Below, piece by piece: positions 1 through 13,829 of a stretch of 64,000 bases of DNA (its first letter is position 1; each line of letters starts with the position of its first letter). A model generated the notes under the pieces. It made no database searches. It worked only from the letters and a program-made list of their open reading frames with translations, and was not told the DNA's origin. The DNA comes from Cryptomeria japonica (lineage: Eukaryota > Streptophyta > Pinopsida > Cupressales > Cupressaceae), in assembly GCF_030272615.1 (NCBI RefSeq), contig NC_081405.1, positions 22,833,772 to 22,897,771 of the forward strand, read 5' to 3'. Both the position numbers and the translations under genes were made by a program.

Positions 1-710
1 AGTCATGAAATAGGAAGTGCAAGGGTAGAGAGCTCCTCAATTGTAAAAAATAGCATAGCACAAGTACAAAAGAATGGTAAACAAAACAAGGGTAAACCTA
101 AAGTGGTTAACCCCATTCTATAAACATACTACAAGTAGCCAGAGCCCTATGAGCAAAACTCCCTAGATGAAGCATGGAGTTATGTGGATGAAAGCAGATG
201 ATATAAGAAAGTAGGGAACCCATTGCATCATCATCTATCACCACAAAAGGGCTAATACAAGGTATAAGAATACTTATTCTGACAACTCTAGTGATTACTT
301 TAAAGAAAACCTAAACGCAGAAAGCCAATTAATAGAAATGACAATAGATTGAAGGAAAAGAGTGGTCTTGAAATACAAACAATGTCATTGTCTAATGGTT
401 CCCGACAAGACAATTCTCTCTAAAGAACAAAGTACCAAAATCCAATTTTTGTAGGTTCTACAACTTAAGATACTGTCTGAGGAAAATATGAGAGCAAGTC
501 AATCCTCCAGCATTGATCTCACCTTGTATATAGATGTATTCATTACATCCATTTAAAAATAATACAGAAACTTCAGATATCAAAAAAGGCTCTTTATGTA
601 TTTGACATGGAATCTCAATCAGGTGAGCATTTGGTCATCACTGAAAGTTATCTCACACATACTAACAAAAAATGATACTTAAGGTACTTCAAAGAATGTC
701 TATAACTCAC
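1..710 (-). other. Intron / downstream part of the MCRS1-like gene
   Basis: This stretch follows, in the minus-strand sense, the splice donor at 710-709 (CAG|GTGAGT) of the FHA exon at 711-797. The remainder of the FHA domain is not recognisable here on either strand, so the next exon is inferred to lie beyond the left edge. The sequence is AT-rich, with no repeat or RNA gene that I can support. Confidence 0.5.
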
Positions 711-797
711 CTGCCGACGAGATACTTTATTAGCACGACCTTCCTTGCCCAAATCAATATCCACAAGGTTATCCTGTGTAACCCTTCCTATTGTCAC
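711..797 (-). CDS. MCRS1: MCRS1-like FHA-domain protein, exon carrying the FHA core
   Basis: This 87-nt, 29-codon exon is in phase 0 at both ends. It is bounded by an acceptor ending GATGCAG and a donor CAG|GTGAGT. The peptide starts VTIGRVTQDN, continues DIDLGKEGRANKVSRRQ and contains the FHA signature: GR near the start and SRR at the phosphothreonine-binding loop, where most FHA domains have SRxH. In plant MCRS1 homologues (the Arabidopsis EMB1967 type) a forkhead-associated phosphopeptide-binding domain sits at the C terminus; the family links to chromatin complexes (INO80/NSL in animals). It joins in frame to the exon at 3365-3513, whose last residues are KKNEV. The rest of the FHA domain is outside the window. 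Family assignment is firm; function in this plant is inferred from the family. Confidence 0.88.
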
Positions 798-3364
798 CTG
801 CATCATACAAATGAGTCCCCTGAGAGATATATTAAGAACCAAATTTAATGGAAATAATATCAGACAGCAGTTTGAGATTGTGAAATCGGCAAGTATAAAA
901 GATAATTCTTCAAAATTAGAATGAAAAAAGTACATTTAGTAAAGGTATTACATGCCAAAATTTATCAATGCTCCAAGTGCAATAGTATTGATAGGTTCTT
1001 AAACTTAACAGGAATTAAAAAAATGCAGTAGAATTAGAATAAACTTTTAACAGATTACAAGATGTTATAAACTTATAACTAAACAGATAAATTGGAAGTG
1101 AGAAAGTATGAAATTACTGATTTGAATTGGGAAAAATTGAAGTATTATGAAGTTATCAAAGTGCAGTATTTGAAGAAAGTGATAAATTAGAGGCTTCTTA
1201 CATATTGGAATCAACAGCATGAGAGGAGAAATAGCTAGTGGATGAAATTTGTAGGAAACAATTTATGACAACCCATAACATGGGCCTTTTCAGGACCAAA
1301 AGACATGGTTATCCTAAAGAACACATACTCTAACTGAACCTATGAACACTGACCACAAAACAGATTTGATCTCCAATATATACAAGCCAACTAATATGTG
1401 TAATTTGATTTACATGATCGAAGGGCTCTATTCAAAAAATAACTACTTGTTTTGTTTGGATAAATCACAGAGACTACTGAGTTAACTGCACCAATAGACC
1501 CATAAACACTTTGTAAGTTCAAAATTAGCATTCATCACAACAAGTAAATTAACTATTTTAAGTCTGTCCTGCATGAGTGCATTCTTACTATAAATAGCAC
1601 ACATGTGATTTCTTAACCTATGTTGCTGGTTTGGATTCAGGTCCAGAAGATGATTGGTTTCCCAGTCAAGTTATATATACCAATGTTCAATCAATATGCA
1701 TGGTTGGATCCCCACTAGTAGTACTTTCAAGATGGCAGTCTCAAAAGTAAATGTGCTTCAAGATGATTGTTTTACAATTAAATTCATGTTAGGTCCTGGG
1801 GTACAAGAAATTCCCAGTCAATCTGCCTACCAATGTTTGGCAAAAGGAACAGGTGGTTCCTAGCTAGTATGTGGAGGCAGCACAAATTGGTTGAGTGATG
1901 AATGCAATCAGCATATGTAATTACCTGGTTCTTGTGTATATGAAGCTTCGTAGAGAAGCAAAGTCTTCACTAGATAAGCCTAGTGTGGATCACAAACTTT
2001 TTCCAAGATGGAATGATGAGGCTGCAGCAGCAAAGTGTTGTTCCTGATGCAGCAAAGAACTTTGCTCCAAGTAATGATGAAGATAATTCTGTCACCAATT
2101 ATGAACTAGGTGGGTATATTTTCTTGACAAATAATTTCCTCATTGCTTGAAAATTATGGATTGATATCGGGTTGTGGAAAGAGAAAAGCATCACATCCAC
2201 TGGGGATTCACAGAGCCAGGTCAAAGGTCAAGCAAGCAAGGATAAATGCTAGTAGTTGAAGGCTTGATACAGCAGATGAAGTTTTCCACTGCTGTCAAGG
2301 CAAGGACAACATTTTTAAATTGGTCAAGGATTTCATGAGTGATTAACGTAGGCAATCCTCACATAGGCAATCCAGAAAGAGCATGGGCATCCAATGAAGG
2401 ATGTGGACTTGTTTGTAAGGGTTATTAGTGGTGGAAATCCCATCACTGGGATATTTGTTAAGAGACTAACCTACTACAGCTAAGGCTGTAATTTCAATGC
2501 ATTGCCTCTTGAAACTGCAATGCAATAGCCTAGCCAATCTTAAAAATAATTGGCAAGGCAATATCAGTTTATGTCACTGTAATGTAATAGCCTAGCCAGT
2601 CTTGAAAGTAATAAATTACTAACATGCTTGAAAAATCTGCATAGGACACTACTTTGATCCCAGTGAAGATTTCTTAATATTTTTTGTTAACTTTATGAGA
2701 CTGCATGAAAAAGCCTGTTAGTGACACTGTTGGTAGTGAAATCTTCAGAGAGCTAATCATATTGATAATAGATTACTACCTACCATAAAACGTCTGCATA
2801 AGACACTAATTTGATCCCAGGGTATATTTCTTTGCTATCTTTATCAAACTGTATGAAAATGCACATCAGTCGGACTGGTGATGGTGAAATCTTCAGAGAC
2901 TCTTATGTTCAGTAAGAAGGATGCAGACTTCAGAATATCAAAACTGCAGATGAACCATTTACAAGAACACCATACAGAACATTATAAGCAATCCTAGTAA
3001 TGGTGTACAGTCACTTGTAAAGATGCAGTAAAGAGCTCCAGACCTCTAATTGATCTCAATGGACTAATGATCACATTTAAGCACACAGTCATAACATGTT
3101 TGATCTCCAATATTACAATGAAGCATCGTTGTCTCCCACAAAAAAGAAAGGAACCAAACCAATTGCCTTTATGGATTGGAATGTAAAGAATGATTATGTA
3201 GTGATACCAGTTAGTACTACATAATAACCAGCAATATCAATTTTACCAAATTGCAAGGTTTCTTTATATACAAACTTAGAACAGCTTATAGAATGAGCCA
3301 TCTACGGATTAATAGGAAGTCATATGGATTCCATAGTTTGATCCTTCAAATAAATTTTCCATAC
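798..3364 (-). other. 2.57-kb intron of the MCRS1-like gene
   Basis: The intron lies between the donor at 3364-3363 (GAG|GTATGG) and the acceptor at 799-798. No transposon coding sequence is recognised in it. A diverged tandem duplication at 2628-2908 is listed separately. Short open frames at 1654-1863 and elsewhere have no recognisable content. Confidence 0.7.
2628..2908. repeat. Diverged tandem duplication (about 160-bp period) in an intron
   Basis: Two blocks, about 2628-2758 and 2788-2908, share the order of motifs GACACTA-TTTGATCCCAG, then ACTGTATGAAAA or its variant, then GGTGAAATCTTCAGAGA. Copies are clearly diverged by substitutions and small indels, so this is an old local duplication, not a microsatellite. 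No function is apparent. Confidence 0.6.
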
Positions 3365-3513
3365 CTCATTTTTTTTAATAAAATATCGTAAATGGCACCC
3401 ATAAAAGATTGCATATGCTCCATTGGAAGCAAGTGATCTTTGCATGGCTGAATTGGCAGTTTGTTCTAATCTGATGATGACCTTCCTATGTTGCTTGTAC
3501 ATGCGTTTAGATT
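3365..3513 (-). CDS. MCRS1: MCRS1-like protein, exon just upstream of the FHA core
   Basis: This is a 149-nt exon. Its first two bases (AA) complete a glutamate codon begun by the G at the end of the exon at 17516-17570; the other 147 nt are 49 codons ending KKNEV. Acceptor is GTCATGCAG|AA and donor GAG|GTATGG. The peptide includes VIIRLEQTANSAMQRSLAS and a GCHLRYFIKK segment. This block of plant MCRS1/EMB1967-like proteins directly precedes and enters the FHA domain, and the residue pattern (helical IIRLEQ segment, then GAYAIFYG) matches the family. It lies 14.0 kb from the previous exon and 2.6 kb from the next. Splice assignment is by motif and frame; a transcript would settle it. Confidence 0.87.
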
Positions 3514-5375
3514 CTGCATGACCAAAGAGTATTTCATACCTTTAACACAATCTCAGACTAATATGCTATGATGAAAAGAAACTGCAAATTAGCAAAGAAA
3601 CAATTTTGGACATCAACAGAGAATAAACAACTGCAATCAAGCAATTAATTTTGAATCAGGAACAGAAGATCAACCAGCTGCTTTAACCATAGAAGCAAAT
3701 ATCTTTCTCAGGATTATCTTAGCAAACCAAAAGATAAAGATATTTTCAATCTCTCAGCATATCATCAGGAAAATATAAGGAACCCAAAAAATACAGAAAA
3801 ATTCAAAAACAAAAGAGAAATAACTGATATTTTTTACATTTCTAACCATCCTAATTGCATACAGAGTGAGAAAATCTAAGTAAACATGAGTCTACACCAT
3901 GAATATCAAAATATGGATTTCCCTCATTGATTTTGAGATCACTGATTACAGTACACACTGCATAGGGCATACAGACATAGTTCAACTTCAAAGTTAAAAT
4001 CTTTAAAATCAATAATACACTACAAACTACAAATGTCAAAATCTTCAAAATCAATAATATACTAAAAAATACAAATGTCAGGCTACGAAGTAACATAAAG
4101 TGAACGGTGTACAATTTACAAAGCACACAAAACAATCTCATAAAAGAATACAGTATAGTTCATGATACTGAAGTCGCATCATTCTGTTTACAAATAATCT
4201 GATTCAGCAGCTCCTGATCAAATGCCTCAATCATCCTAAAGATATCAAAAACAATTGATGTGCGTCAAAAACCACACACCCTAAAATCCAGTTAGTTATG
4301 TTGTATAAGATCAGAGCTGTTTGCAGTCTAAATGAGAAAAAAATTGCAGATTGCTGCCTTAGAAGGTGAAAATCAAAAAAATTTAAAAACTTGGAGCATC
4401 TCAGAAAAATCAGAAAATTATGACAAAATGTCAGCCAAAATATTGGAAAAAAAATGATGAATAACTCAATTAAATATTGGTAACCAATGTTTTGGGAAAA
4501 TGTTGTGATTTTTTGGTGAAAATATCAGTATCTGGTCCAAGATCCGCTATATGACAAGATATTGCAATATTTTCACACAATCTGCTTCTATGGTTTTAAC
4601 CAACAAGAAATAACTTTCCAAATTTGGTAGGAAATTCATGCCATCCAGCTTAAGGATAATTTGGCAATGAGTTTCTAAGCATTAGAGGTAAATTTATTGC
4701 ATAAATGCATGGTGGGGAAACAATGGAGAGTGTTGGGAAAGCCTATATAAAATACAAGGAAAGTTGCAAATATGGTCATTACCATCATTGACGTCAATAG
4801 ATGTGCTGCATGTTGTTGTCAAGTGCAAAATATTGCTGAATTAATCAGGGAGATTGTTGCAGATGTTGACATGTTAACACTGAAGCAGATCATTTTTTCT
4901 TTCATGGCTGGATGATCTGAAACACTCTTTGGAGCGCTCTGTTGCAATCTAGGGTTTGCACTTACCTGATTAGGGTTTACCATTTTTCCGTATGCCCCTT
5001 AGCCAATTTCATGCCCTGGTTTATTTTTGTTCTATTCAGTCGTTGGCTGGCTCTGGCCTGTAACCAGTTGTTTAAGTAATAGCTTAGCCTTTCACGTCAT
5101 GAAGATGCTGACCCCGCATTCCTAGCATTACCGGCTACTGCGCACTTGAAATGTTTTTGATTTATACCTAAGTCCTAAGTCCGACATTAATATTTTTGGT
5201 GGCCCCAACTAATATCCTTGTCAGTATCTATTGCAATCACTCATTGGTTGTGCACGAAAGCAAGCTCACTCAACCGAGCCCCACTTCGAGCTGCAATAAG
5301 ATGACAAGTGTCAGGATAGTGTGAGGGTACACTCTGCACATTGTCATTCCCTTGTCAGGTTGCAGGATATAATGA

Positions 5376-5988
5376 ATGTTGTATGCATTGCTTCTAGATT
5401 TCAGTCTGATCCGAGAGGAAGTCATGATATTGCTATTAAAAGAATATTCAGCTATTTGGCAGGAACAACAGACTATGGGTTATGGTATCCAAAGGATGAT
5501 GATTTCAGATTATGTGCCTATTCAGACTCAAATTGGGCAGGAGATGTTGATGACATGAAGAGAACTACAAATGGTGCATTCTTTCTTGGGAAGAAGTTGG
5601 TTTCATGGCTTAGCAAGAAACAATCATGCACTTCATTATCTACTGTTGAAGCTGAATATGTAGCTGCTGCAACAAATTGCACTAAGATCTTATGGATGAA
5701 GCAAATGTTGAAGGATATAAGGGTAAGGTATGATGAGCCTATTGTTATTCACTGTGATAATACTATTGCTATTGATATGTCAAAGAATCTGGTATTTCAT
5801 TTCAAATCAAAACACATTTCTATAAGGTATAATTTCTGAAGGAAGAGGTTGAAGCAAAGGAAGTCAGATTGGTTTATGTGCCTACTAAGGAACATATTAC
5901 AGATATTCTAACAAAACCATTGCCTAAAGATACTTTTGAATATCTCAGAGATCAGTTGGGAGTCACCACCCCTCTGACAAAGACTTAG
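5376..5988 (+). pseudogene. Ty1/copia pol 3' remnant (RNase H domain), frameshifted
   Basis: The translation carries the copia RNase H hallmarks in order: YSDSNWAGDVDD, then SWLSKKQ, then STVEAEY, then CDNTIAI, with the catalytic acidic residues D (of SDSNWAG), E (of EAEY) and D (of HCDN) visible. The open frame stops at 5839. A one-base deletion near 5830-5835 shifts the frame, after which VPTKEHITDILTKPL and LRDQLGV, the usual copia C terminus, follow to a stop at 5986-5988. Upstream RT, integrase and gag are missing, so the element is 5'-truncated. It is followed by a leader region and a purine-rich tract feeding the LTR at 6270. Confidence 0.9.
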
Positions 5989-6256
5989 AGATGTAGGGAT
6001 GCATCAATCCGATGAGCTTATCAGAAACATCTTCTGATCTGGGTTGATGGGATGATGCTGCTGCTCAGAGGGAGTAGTCAGCTGTTTGGTTTGGCATCAA
6101 CCCTTTGTCATTGATGTCAAAGGGGGAGGTAGTATTCATGTGAAAAACAAATAATCTTGGGGGGAGAGATATTGTGTTGGTTCTTGATTGTTTGGGGAGA
6201 TTGTTGGCATTCCTTGGCACTTGGATGTTTTTCACATTTAGTATTTCCATCAATTC

Positions 6257-6269
6257 CAAAGGGGGAGAT
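6257..6269 (+). other. Polypurine tract of the copia element
   Basis: The purine-rich string AAAGGGGGAGAT lies immediately before the TGTTGG start of the LTR. This is the expected plus-strand primer position of an LTR retrotransposon in plus orientation, matching the direction of the RNase H remnant. Confidence 0.75.
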
Positions 6270-7510
6270 TGTTGGAAATAGTGACTATGTGTTGTCATTG
6301 ATGTCAAAACCATGCTCCGGTTGGATATGGTTCTTACCCAGTTGGTTGTTGTTGTCCTGGTTGGACTTGGTTTTGGCCTGATTTTGATATGGTATCATCA
6401 GATCGTTGGTTTTAGTTTTGGATGGTTATTCAGGTTGGTTATATGCTTGTCACATTCAGTTGGTTCATGATTTGGTGCTCCGGAAGCTATCGCTTATGTT
6501 TTGGTTTACCAGTTGATATTCTCGGTACCAGTAGGCTTTACCGGTTGGTGATATTCGATGAAATAGTTAAGTGAATTTGGTCCGGCTTATTGAAATGGTT
6601 CCTAATGTGTAGAAGGTGTTCTTGATCGTGTCCTAATTGTTTGGTGGCTTCACATTGGTTGGAGTGATGATTTGGTGATTCTATTTGGATACGGTTGGTT
6701 ATTCTGTGTTATTACACTGAGGGTTTCTACGGGTTGGTGAAATGTGTTGATATTGGTCTTAGCGGAATTTCCGGCGGATATAATTGTTTGGGAATTTGTA
6801 TTAGGTGCATGCTATGTAATGTAAATCTTAATATTGGTCTGGTGGTATCGTGTGATGTAATTTTTGTAATTATGATTTATGGGTTTAGGGTTTAGTCGAC
6901 CTTGTTATCAAGGTTGATGATATGTATTTATAGGCGACTTATTCATGTAATTGGGTATGGTGTGGATGGTATGGTATGTATGGTTATGTTTGCATTATCA
7001 AAGAGAGGTAATTGTGCGAACAAAGATATATCATTCAACGAAGGGTGTAAAGGATTTAGAGTTGCAGGGCAGATATCTATGCTTAACTGCAACTGTATCA
7101 AGCATTAGGAGATGTTATCTTCACAATTCATTTTCTCCGGATTGTAGTCTAATGTTCATGTAAGTCAGTGAGACTTCTTTTTTGTGATGAGCAGTGAGCT
7201 CTAGGCGGTTGGCTTGATTGCAAGTGCAATCCCCATTGTAATTATTTCACATATTGTTGCAGAAGTATTATCTAACTGTGGGTAGGGTTTCCCACCATGG
7301 TTTTTCCCTTTACCGGGTTTTCCACGTCAAAAATATTGGTGTTGTGTGTTTTGTGCTTTCATGCTTTATCTTCCACTGTGCTATTTATATTGTGCTCTGG
7401 TAAATGGTTTATAATCTGCATTAATTGTTTAACTTGTGGAAAACTGATTCAAACCCCCCCCCCCCTCTCTGTTTTCCTCTGGTTCACTATTGGTATGAGA
7501 GATTCTAACA
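6270..7510 (+). mobile_element. Copia-type 3' LTR (1241 bp)
   Basis: The repeat begins TGTTGGAAATAG directly after a polypurine tract and ends GAGATTCTAACA, giving the TG...CA borders of an LTR. Near the 3' end is an ACTGATTCAAAC-poly(C)-TCTC segment that also occurs near the ends of the other copia-type LTRs at 14.2 and 46.0 kb. A weak resemblance in the first 40 bp to the LTR starting at 31195 supports a related family. No matching 5' LTR is in the window, so this is the 3' LTR of the truncated element at 5376. Confidence 0.8.
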
Positions 7511-10329
<2,819 letters not shown>

Positions 10330-10857
10330 TAGTGATGATATAGCGTCGGTAGAAATCCTACAGGCCGACTCAGCAAGATCAATTGTGTGAATGGCCTATT
10401 GGCCTTACACATTTGATGAATATATCAACTTATATTAATCATTTAATATCTTTATTAAGTCACATATGCATTATCAGGTTTAATGATTAAACATACATTA
10501 TCGAGTTTGACTTATTGGATTTGTTTCAAACGGGCCGACTTTTGGTTAAAGTCCGCCACCCCTCATTTGAAGGCATGCAATGCTTCATGAGGGCGTGCCT
10601 CCTTGATGAGAGCTGACTTTTGGATATCTCCTTTCGACGGATATATATGGACGTGGTCTTCCCTCTTTGGAACAGAGATGAGACAACAAGTTCGATCATA
10701 ATTAGAGAGATCAAATTCATGTACAAACAAATCAATTGATGGTGAGAAATTTATGTAGCGTGCTCAGGGGTGATGATAAGAGCTTATCGTCTATGGTTGG
10801 GAAGGCAACAGATCTGATGTTTGCCTATGGTTAATGAGCACTACCTTAAAATCAACA
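10330..10857 (+). repeat. 5' LTR of the PGI::SEC23 element, copy 1
   Basis: This 528-bp direct repeat of 12846-13374 shares GATGATATAGCGTCGG near the start and CTACCTTAAAATCAACA at the end. The first bases TAG replace the TGT seen in the other three LTRs of the family. Scattered substitutions separate it from the 3' LTR, so the insertion is not recent. Confidence 0.92.
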
Positions 10858-10872
10858 TGGTATCAGAACGGG
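10858..10872 (+). other. Primer-binding site (initiator tRNA-Met type)
   Basis: TGGTATCAGAACGGG follows directly after the AACA end of the 5' LTR. It matches the common plant PBS TGGTATCAGAGC complementary to the 3' end of initiator tRNA-Met, apart from changes after position 10. Copy 2 has the canonical form. Confidence 0.85.
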
Positions 10873-11026
10873 TTCCTTCTATAGAGCCTAACCGCTTCAA
10901 GGTAGATCTTGTGCTCTCAAGGGAAATTCAATCAGAAACAATTGCAGATTTAAGATCTCTTCCAAATCGAAAGGCGACTACAGAGGATAATGCAGCGATT
11001 ACACTCGCTGACCTCTTCCCTTCACA

Positions 11027-11630
11027 ATGGCATCGGTCAGGCATCTAACCAAATCTGGTGGCAACCAGGGGATCGAGTCTCTGCAGGCCTCGAGAAGAAG
11101 TATGATGGCCCAAAATCCTTTGCGTCTCAAGTTCTGTGGGAGAACGCAGACAGCAACCTATGCAAAAAAAGTTCCCTGCTGCCCAATCACACGATTTCGC
11201 CCAAGATTTCAAAGCTCGGCATTGTCAGTGCTAAAAGATGTCGGCTTGTGACTTGAACTCGGGCAACTGTGGCTGGAGAGGTTTTTGTGCTCGATACAAA
11301 TTCTTTGAAGAAGAAGAAAGGGCTAGAGACGGAGCCTGCAGCCCTGTGGAATCGGTACTTGGATGGGCTTTATCACCACAAGGAGCTCAAATTGTATATC
11401 GATGTCAGCCAAAATGGGTTTACGGATGAATTCGTGGTGGCGATGGAACCCATGTTTCAAAGCGCTTTTAAGGCCTTGGAAGAGCTTGAGGCTGGTTCGA
11501 TTGCCAATCCGGATGCATGGTCGAGCATTATTGGCTCAGTAAGTCTAGTATTGGTCCAATTCCTAATTTGCGGCAGCAGATTGATAGAACACTTGACGCT
11601 ATCTACAAGTTTGCTGACGATATAATCAAC
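11027..11630 (+). pseudogene. PGI1: Captured plastid glucose-6-phosphate isomerase fragment (copy 1)
   Basis: An ATG at 11027 in the context ACAATGGCATC begins a Ser/Arg/Lys-rich, acid-poor leader (MASVRHLTKSG...) typical of a plastid transit peptide. After a frame change near 11250 the reading continues with [27 protein letters not shown] and [15 protein letters not shown], and after a 7-bp deletion (relative to copy 2) near 11510 with HYWLSKSS, then [18 protein letters not shown]. These blocks follow the order of the N-terminal part of plant plastid phosphoglucose isomerase, the enzyme that interconverts glucose-6-P and fructose-6-P for starch synthesis. Only the N-terminal region is present and the catalytic sugar-isomerase domains are absent, so it cannot be an enzyme. 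The homology runs without introns, which suggests capture from a spliced RNA. Confidence 0.88.
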
Positions 11631-11885
11631 GTCAAGGACGGCCTCTTTGCTCAGAGCATCGCCCGATTCTTGTTGTCAGCTTCCCAGTGTGAATTCACTT
11701 TGAATTTGGTTTTGGAAGAGTTGCAGAAGGATCCGCGAGCGGCGCAAACGGATGCAAGAGCTGCACGTTGCAATGGCACTGCTCTCAACATGGCCACGGG
11801 GCTGGTTGGGGCTTGTGTGCCTAGCACTACTGCCAGACTTATGCTTTTCATTGGCGGTCCCTCTACCCAAGATTTGGGCACTAAC
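11631..11885 (+). pseudogene. SEC23: Captured SEC23 fragment fused to PGI (copy 1)
   Basis: In the same frame as the end of the PGI part, the translation passes into [31 protein letters not shown], then RAARCNGTALNMATGLVGAC and ARLMLFIGGPSTQ. This is the internal trunk-domain region of SEC23, the GTPase-activating subunit of the COPII coat; family members have an LEELQ-DPW block followed by R-RCTG-ALSVA and a GGP-TEGPG loop. Here the PW and several GGP-loop residues are changed, so the fragment is decayed. The junction with PGI falls around the VKDGL segment. After about 11885 homology stops and retroelement sequence resumes. Confidence 0.88.
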
Positions 11886-12059
11886 AAATCTCTATTCAAG
11901 GAAGGAAAATTGCTTGCATTTCTTCACAGAGGAAGAATTGGCATTCAGAGGGAGTCTGACATATCGTCAGAAGTAACCTTGGACGAAGAGGTCAGAAGGT
12001 TGATATTTTTGCTTTAGAGGGAGCCTGACATTTCAGCTTCAGAGGGAGCCACGCCATCA

Positions 12060-12660
12060 TGAAGATTTGGTTATTGCGTTTTTCTCTGTGATGGAGAAAT
12101 TTGAGGTGAAAGCCCTTGTTAATGAGTTCTTCTCCGAGAGAGAGAAGATCGAGGTGCAATCCCTTGTTAATGAGTTCTTCTCTATGAGAGAGAAGTTCTA
12201 GGTGCAATCCCTTGTTAATGAGTTCTTCTCTAAGAGAGAGAAGTTCGAGGTGAAATCCCTTGTTAATGAGTTCTTCCCTGTGAGGAGAAGTTCAAGCTGC
12301 AATCCATTGTTAATGCATTCTTCTCTAGGAGAAGTTTGAGGTGAAAGCCCTTGTTCCACCCTTTGCGAGTAGGTATGGTGGATCCACCCCCTACGAGTAG
12401 GCATGGTGGAGATGCATTCTTCTCTGTGAGAGAAGTTTGAGGTTTCAGCCCTTGTTATGCATTCTTCTCTGTGAGAGAAGTTTGAGGTATGAGCCCTTGT
12501 TATGCATTCTTCCTTGTGAGAGAAGTTTGAGGTATCAGCCCTTGTTATGCATTCTTCTCTGGAAGAGAAGTTTGAGGTATCACCCCTTGTTGTGCATTCT
12601 TCTCTGTGAGAGAAGTTTGAGGTTCCAGCCCTTGTTCCACCCTCTGCGAGTAGGTATGGT
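12060..12660 (+). repeat. Tandem hairpin repeats in the 3' tail of copy 1
   Basis: About ten imperfect units of 45-62 bp, each with TTCTTCTCTGTGAGAGAAG or a variant; the CTTCTCT and AGAGAAG arms are inverted repeats with a GTG or similar loop. Upstream units include CCCTTGTTAATGAG; downstream units have CCCTTGTTATGCA. Units with CCACC...GGTGG arms lie between and after them. Copy 2 has the same array and the gag-bearing relative at 62111 has one unit. Open frames across it are repeat translations. Confidence 0.9.
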
Positions 12661-12830
12661 GGATGTCATGTGAGAGACTCCATGACTTAGCATTTGTGTG
12701 TATTCACCGTCTCTGGGAGTAGCCATCGTGGTCTAAGGTGAGAAGCTTCTTTCATTCACATGAGTGTAGTCATTATGTTAGTCATCACGATGAGGTGATG
12801 TGACTTGTAGAGATTAAGAAGGATTCCTCC

Positions 12831-12845
12831 CTAGCTAAGAGGGAG
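12831..12845 (+). other. Polypurine tract of copy 1
   Basis: The sequence TAGCTAAGAGGGAG directly precedes the TGTTGATG start of the 3' LTR. The same tract with the extension CTCCC-TAGCTAAGAGGGAG occurs in copy 2 and in the element at 62111, linking the three as one family. Confidence 0.8.
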
Positions 12846-13374
12846 TGTTGATGATATAGCGTCGGTAGAAATCCTACAGGCCGACTCAGCAAGATCAAAT
12901 GTGTGAATGGACTATTGGCTTTACACATTTGATGAATCTATCAACTTATATTAATCCTTCAATATCTTTATTAAGTCACATATGCATCATCAGGTTTAAT
13001 GATTAAACATACATTATCGAGTTTGACTTATCGGATTTGTTTCAAAGGGGCTGACTTTTTGTCAAAGTCCGCCACCCCTCATTTTAAGGCATACAATGCT
13101 TCATGAAGGTCGTGCCTCCTTGATGAGAGCCAACTCTTGCATATCTCATTTCGACGGATATATATGGACGTGGTCTTCCCTCTTTGGAACAAAGATGAGA
13201 CAGCAAGTTCGATCATAATCGGAGAGATCGAATTCATGTACAAAAAGATCAATTGATGGTGAGAAATTTATGTAGCGTGCTCGGGGGTGATGATAAGAGC
13301 TTATCGTTTATGGTTGGGAAGGCAACAGATCTGATGTTTGCATGTGGTTAATGAGCACTACCTTAAAATCAACA
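12846..13374 (+). repeat. 3' LTR of the PGI::SEC23 element, copy 1
   Basis: This 529-bp LTR starts TGTTGATGATATAGCG and ends AAAATCAACA. It is a direct repeat of 10330-10857 and an inverted repeat of the LTRs at 48698-49382 and 51399-51924. Confidence 0.93.
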
Positions 13375-13829
13375 ATATAGCCGGCTCTAACAATTCATTT
13401 GAACTTCGTCTATGCATGATAACCATTCATCTACCCACGAAGAGACAAGATCGATGACTAAAATTTAAATTTTGCAATAATCAATAACAGTTTGAATTTA
13501 CAAAACCTGATCTAGCCAACATAAAGGCAATTAATAATATTTTCTCGGGTCAACTTCACATGTTACAGCAACAGTTGTAATCGTTCATGGTCAACATGGG
13601 TGTGTTGTCTAAGTGTACAGATTGGTATTACTATTTATTGATTATCTTTTGAATTTTAGAAGAGTTAGTGTATAGTGTTCATTCTGTGAAAATGTGTCTG
13701 TGACTATGATAAGTAAAATGCTTCATTTCTTGTAGTGGAGCAAGAGCAAAGCAGAAGGTTGATTGATTCACTCAGTACATATCAAAATGACAAAGCATAA
13801 TTCAGCCTAAGCAAGGTTAATTGGTGCAG
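13375..13829. other. No recognised feature
   Basis: AT-rich intronic sequence between the PGI::SEC23 element and the copia-type LTR remnant. The LTR remnant may begin somewhere within it but no TG border with a matching target duplication was seen. Confidence 0.4.

Larger units (their letters stand above)
10330..13374 (+). mobile_element. Non-autonomous LTR retrotransposon carrying a PGI::SEC23 fusion (copy 1)
   Basis: The element is a 3.05-kb unit: 5' LTR 10330-10857, PBS from 10858, an internal region of about 2 kb, a polypurine tract 12831-12845 and 3' LTR 12846-13374. The internal region has no gag, protease, integrase or reverse transcriptase. Instead it carries a contiguous stretch related to plastid glucose-6-phosphate isomerase fused to a stretch related to SEC23, then a tandem-repeat tail. 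A second copy in opposite orientation is at 48698-51924 and a gag-bearing relative at 62111. No target-site duplication was found: the left flank reads GAAA and the right ATAT, and the first bases of the 5' LTR have mutated to TAG. It is inserted in the large intron of the MCRS1-like gene, antisense to it. Confidence 0.9.

Noticed and set aside
12437-12673. 78-codon protein with CERSLRYQPLLCIL-type repeats (and its mirror at 49583-49819)
   Set aside because: Translation of the non-coding hairpin tandem repeats of the retroelements.
10330-13374. Target-site duplication for copy 1
   Set aside because: Left flank GAAA and right flank ATAT do not match; the 5' LTR start has mutated, so none is claimed.
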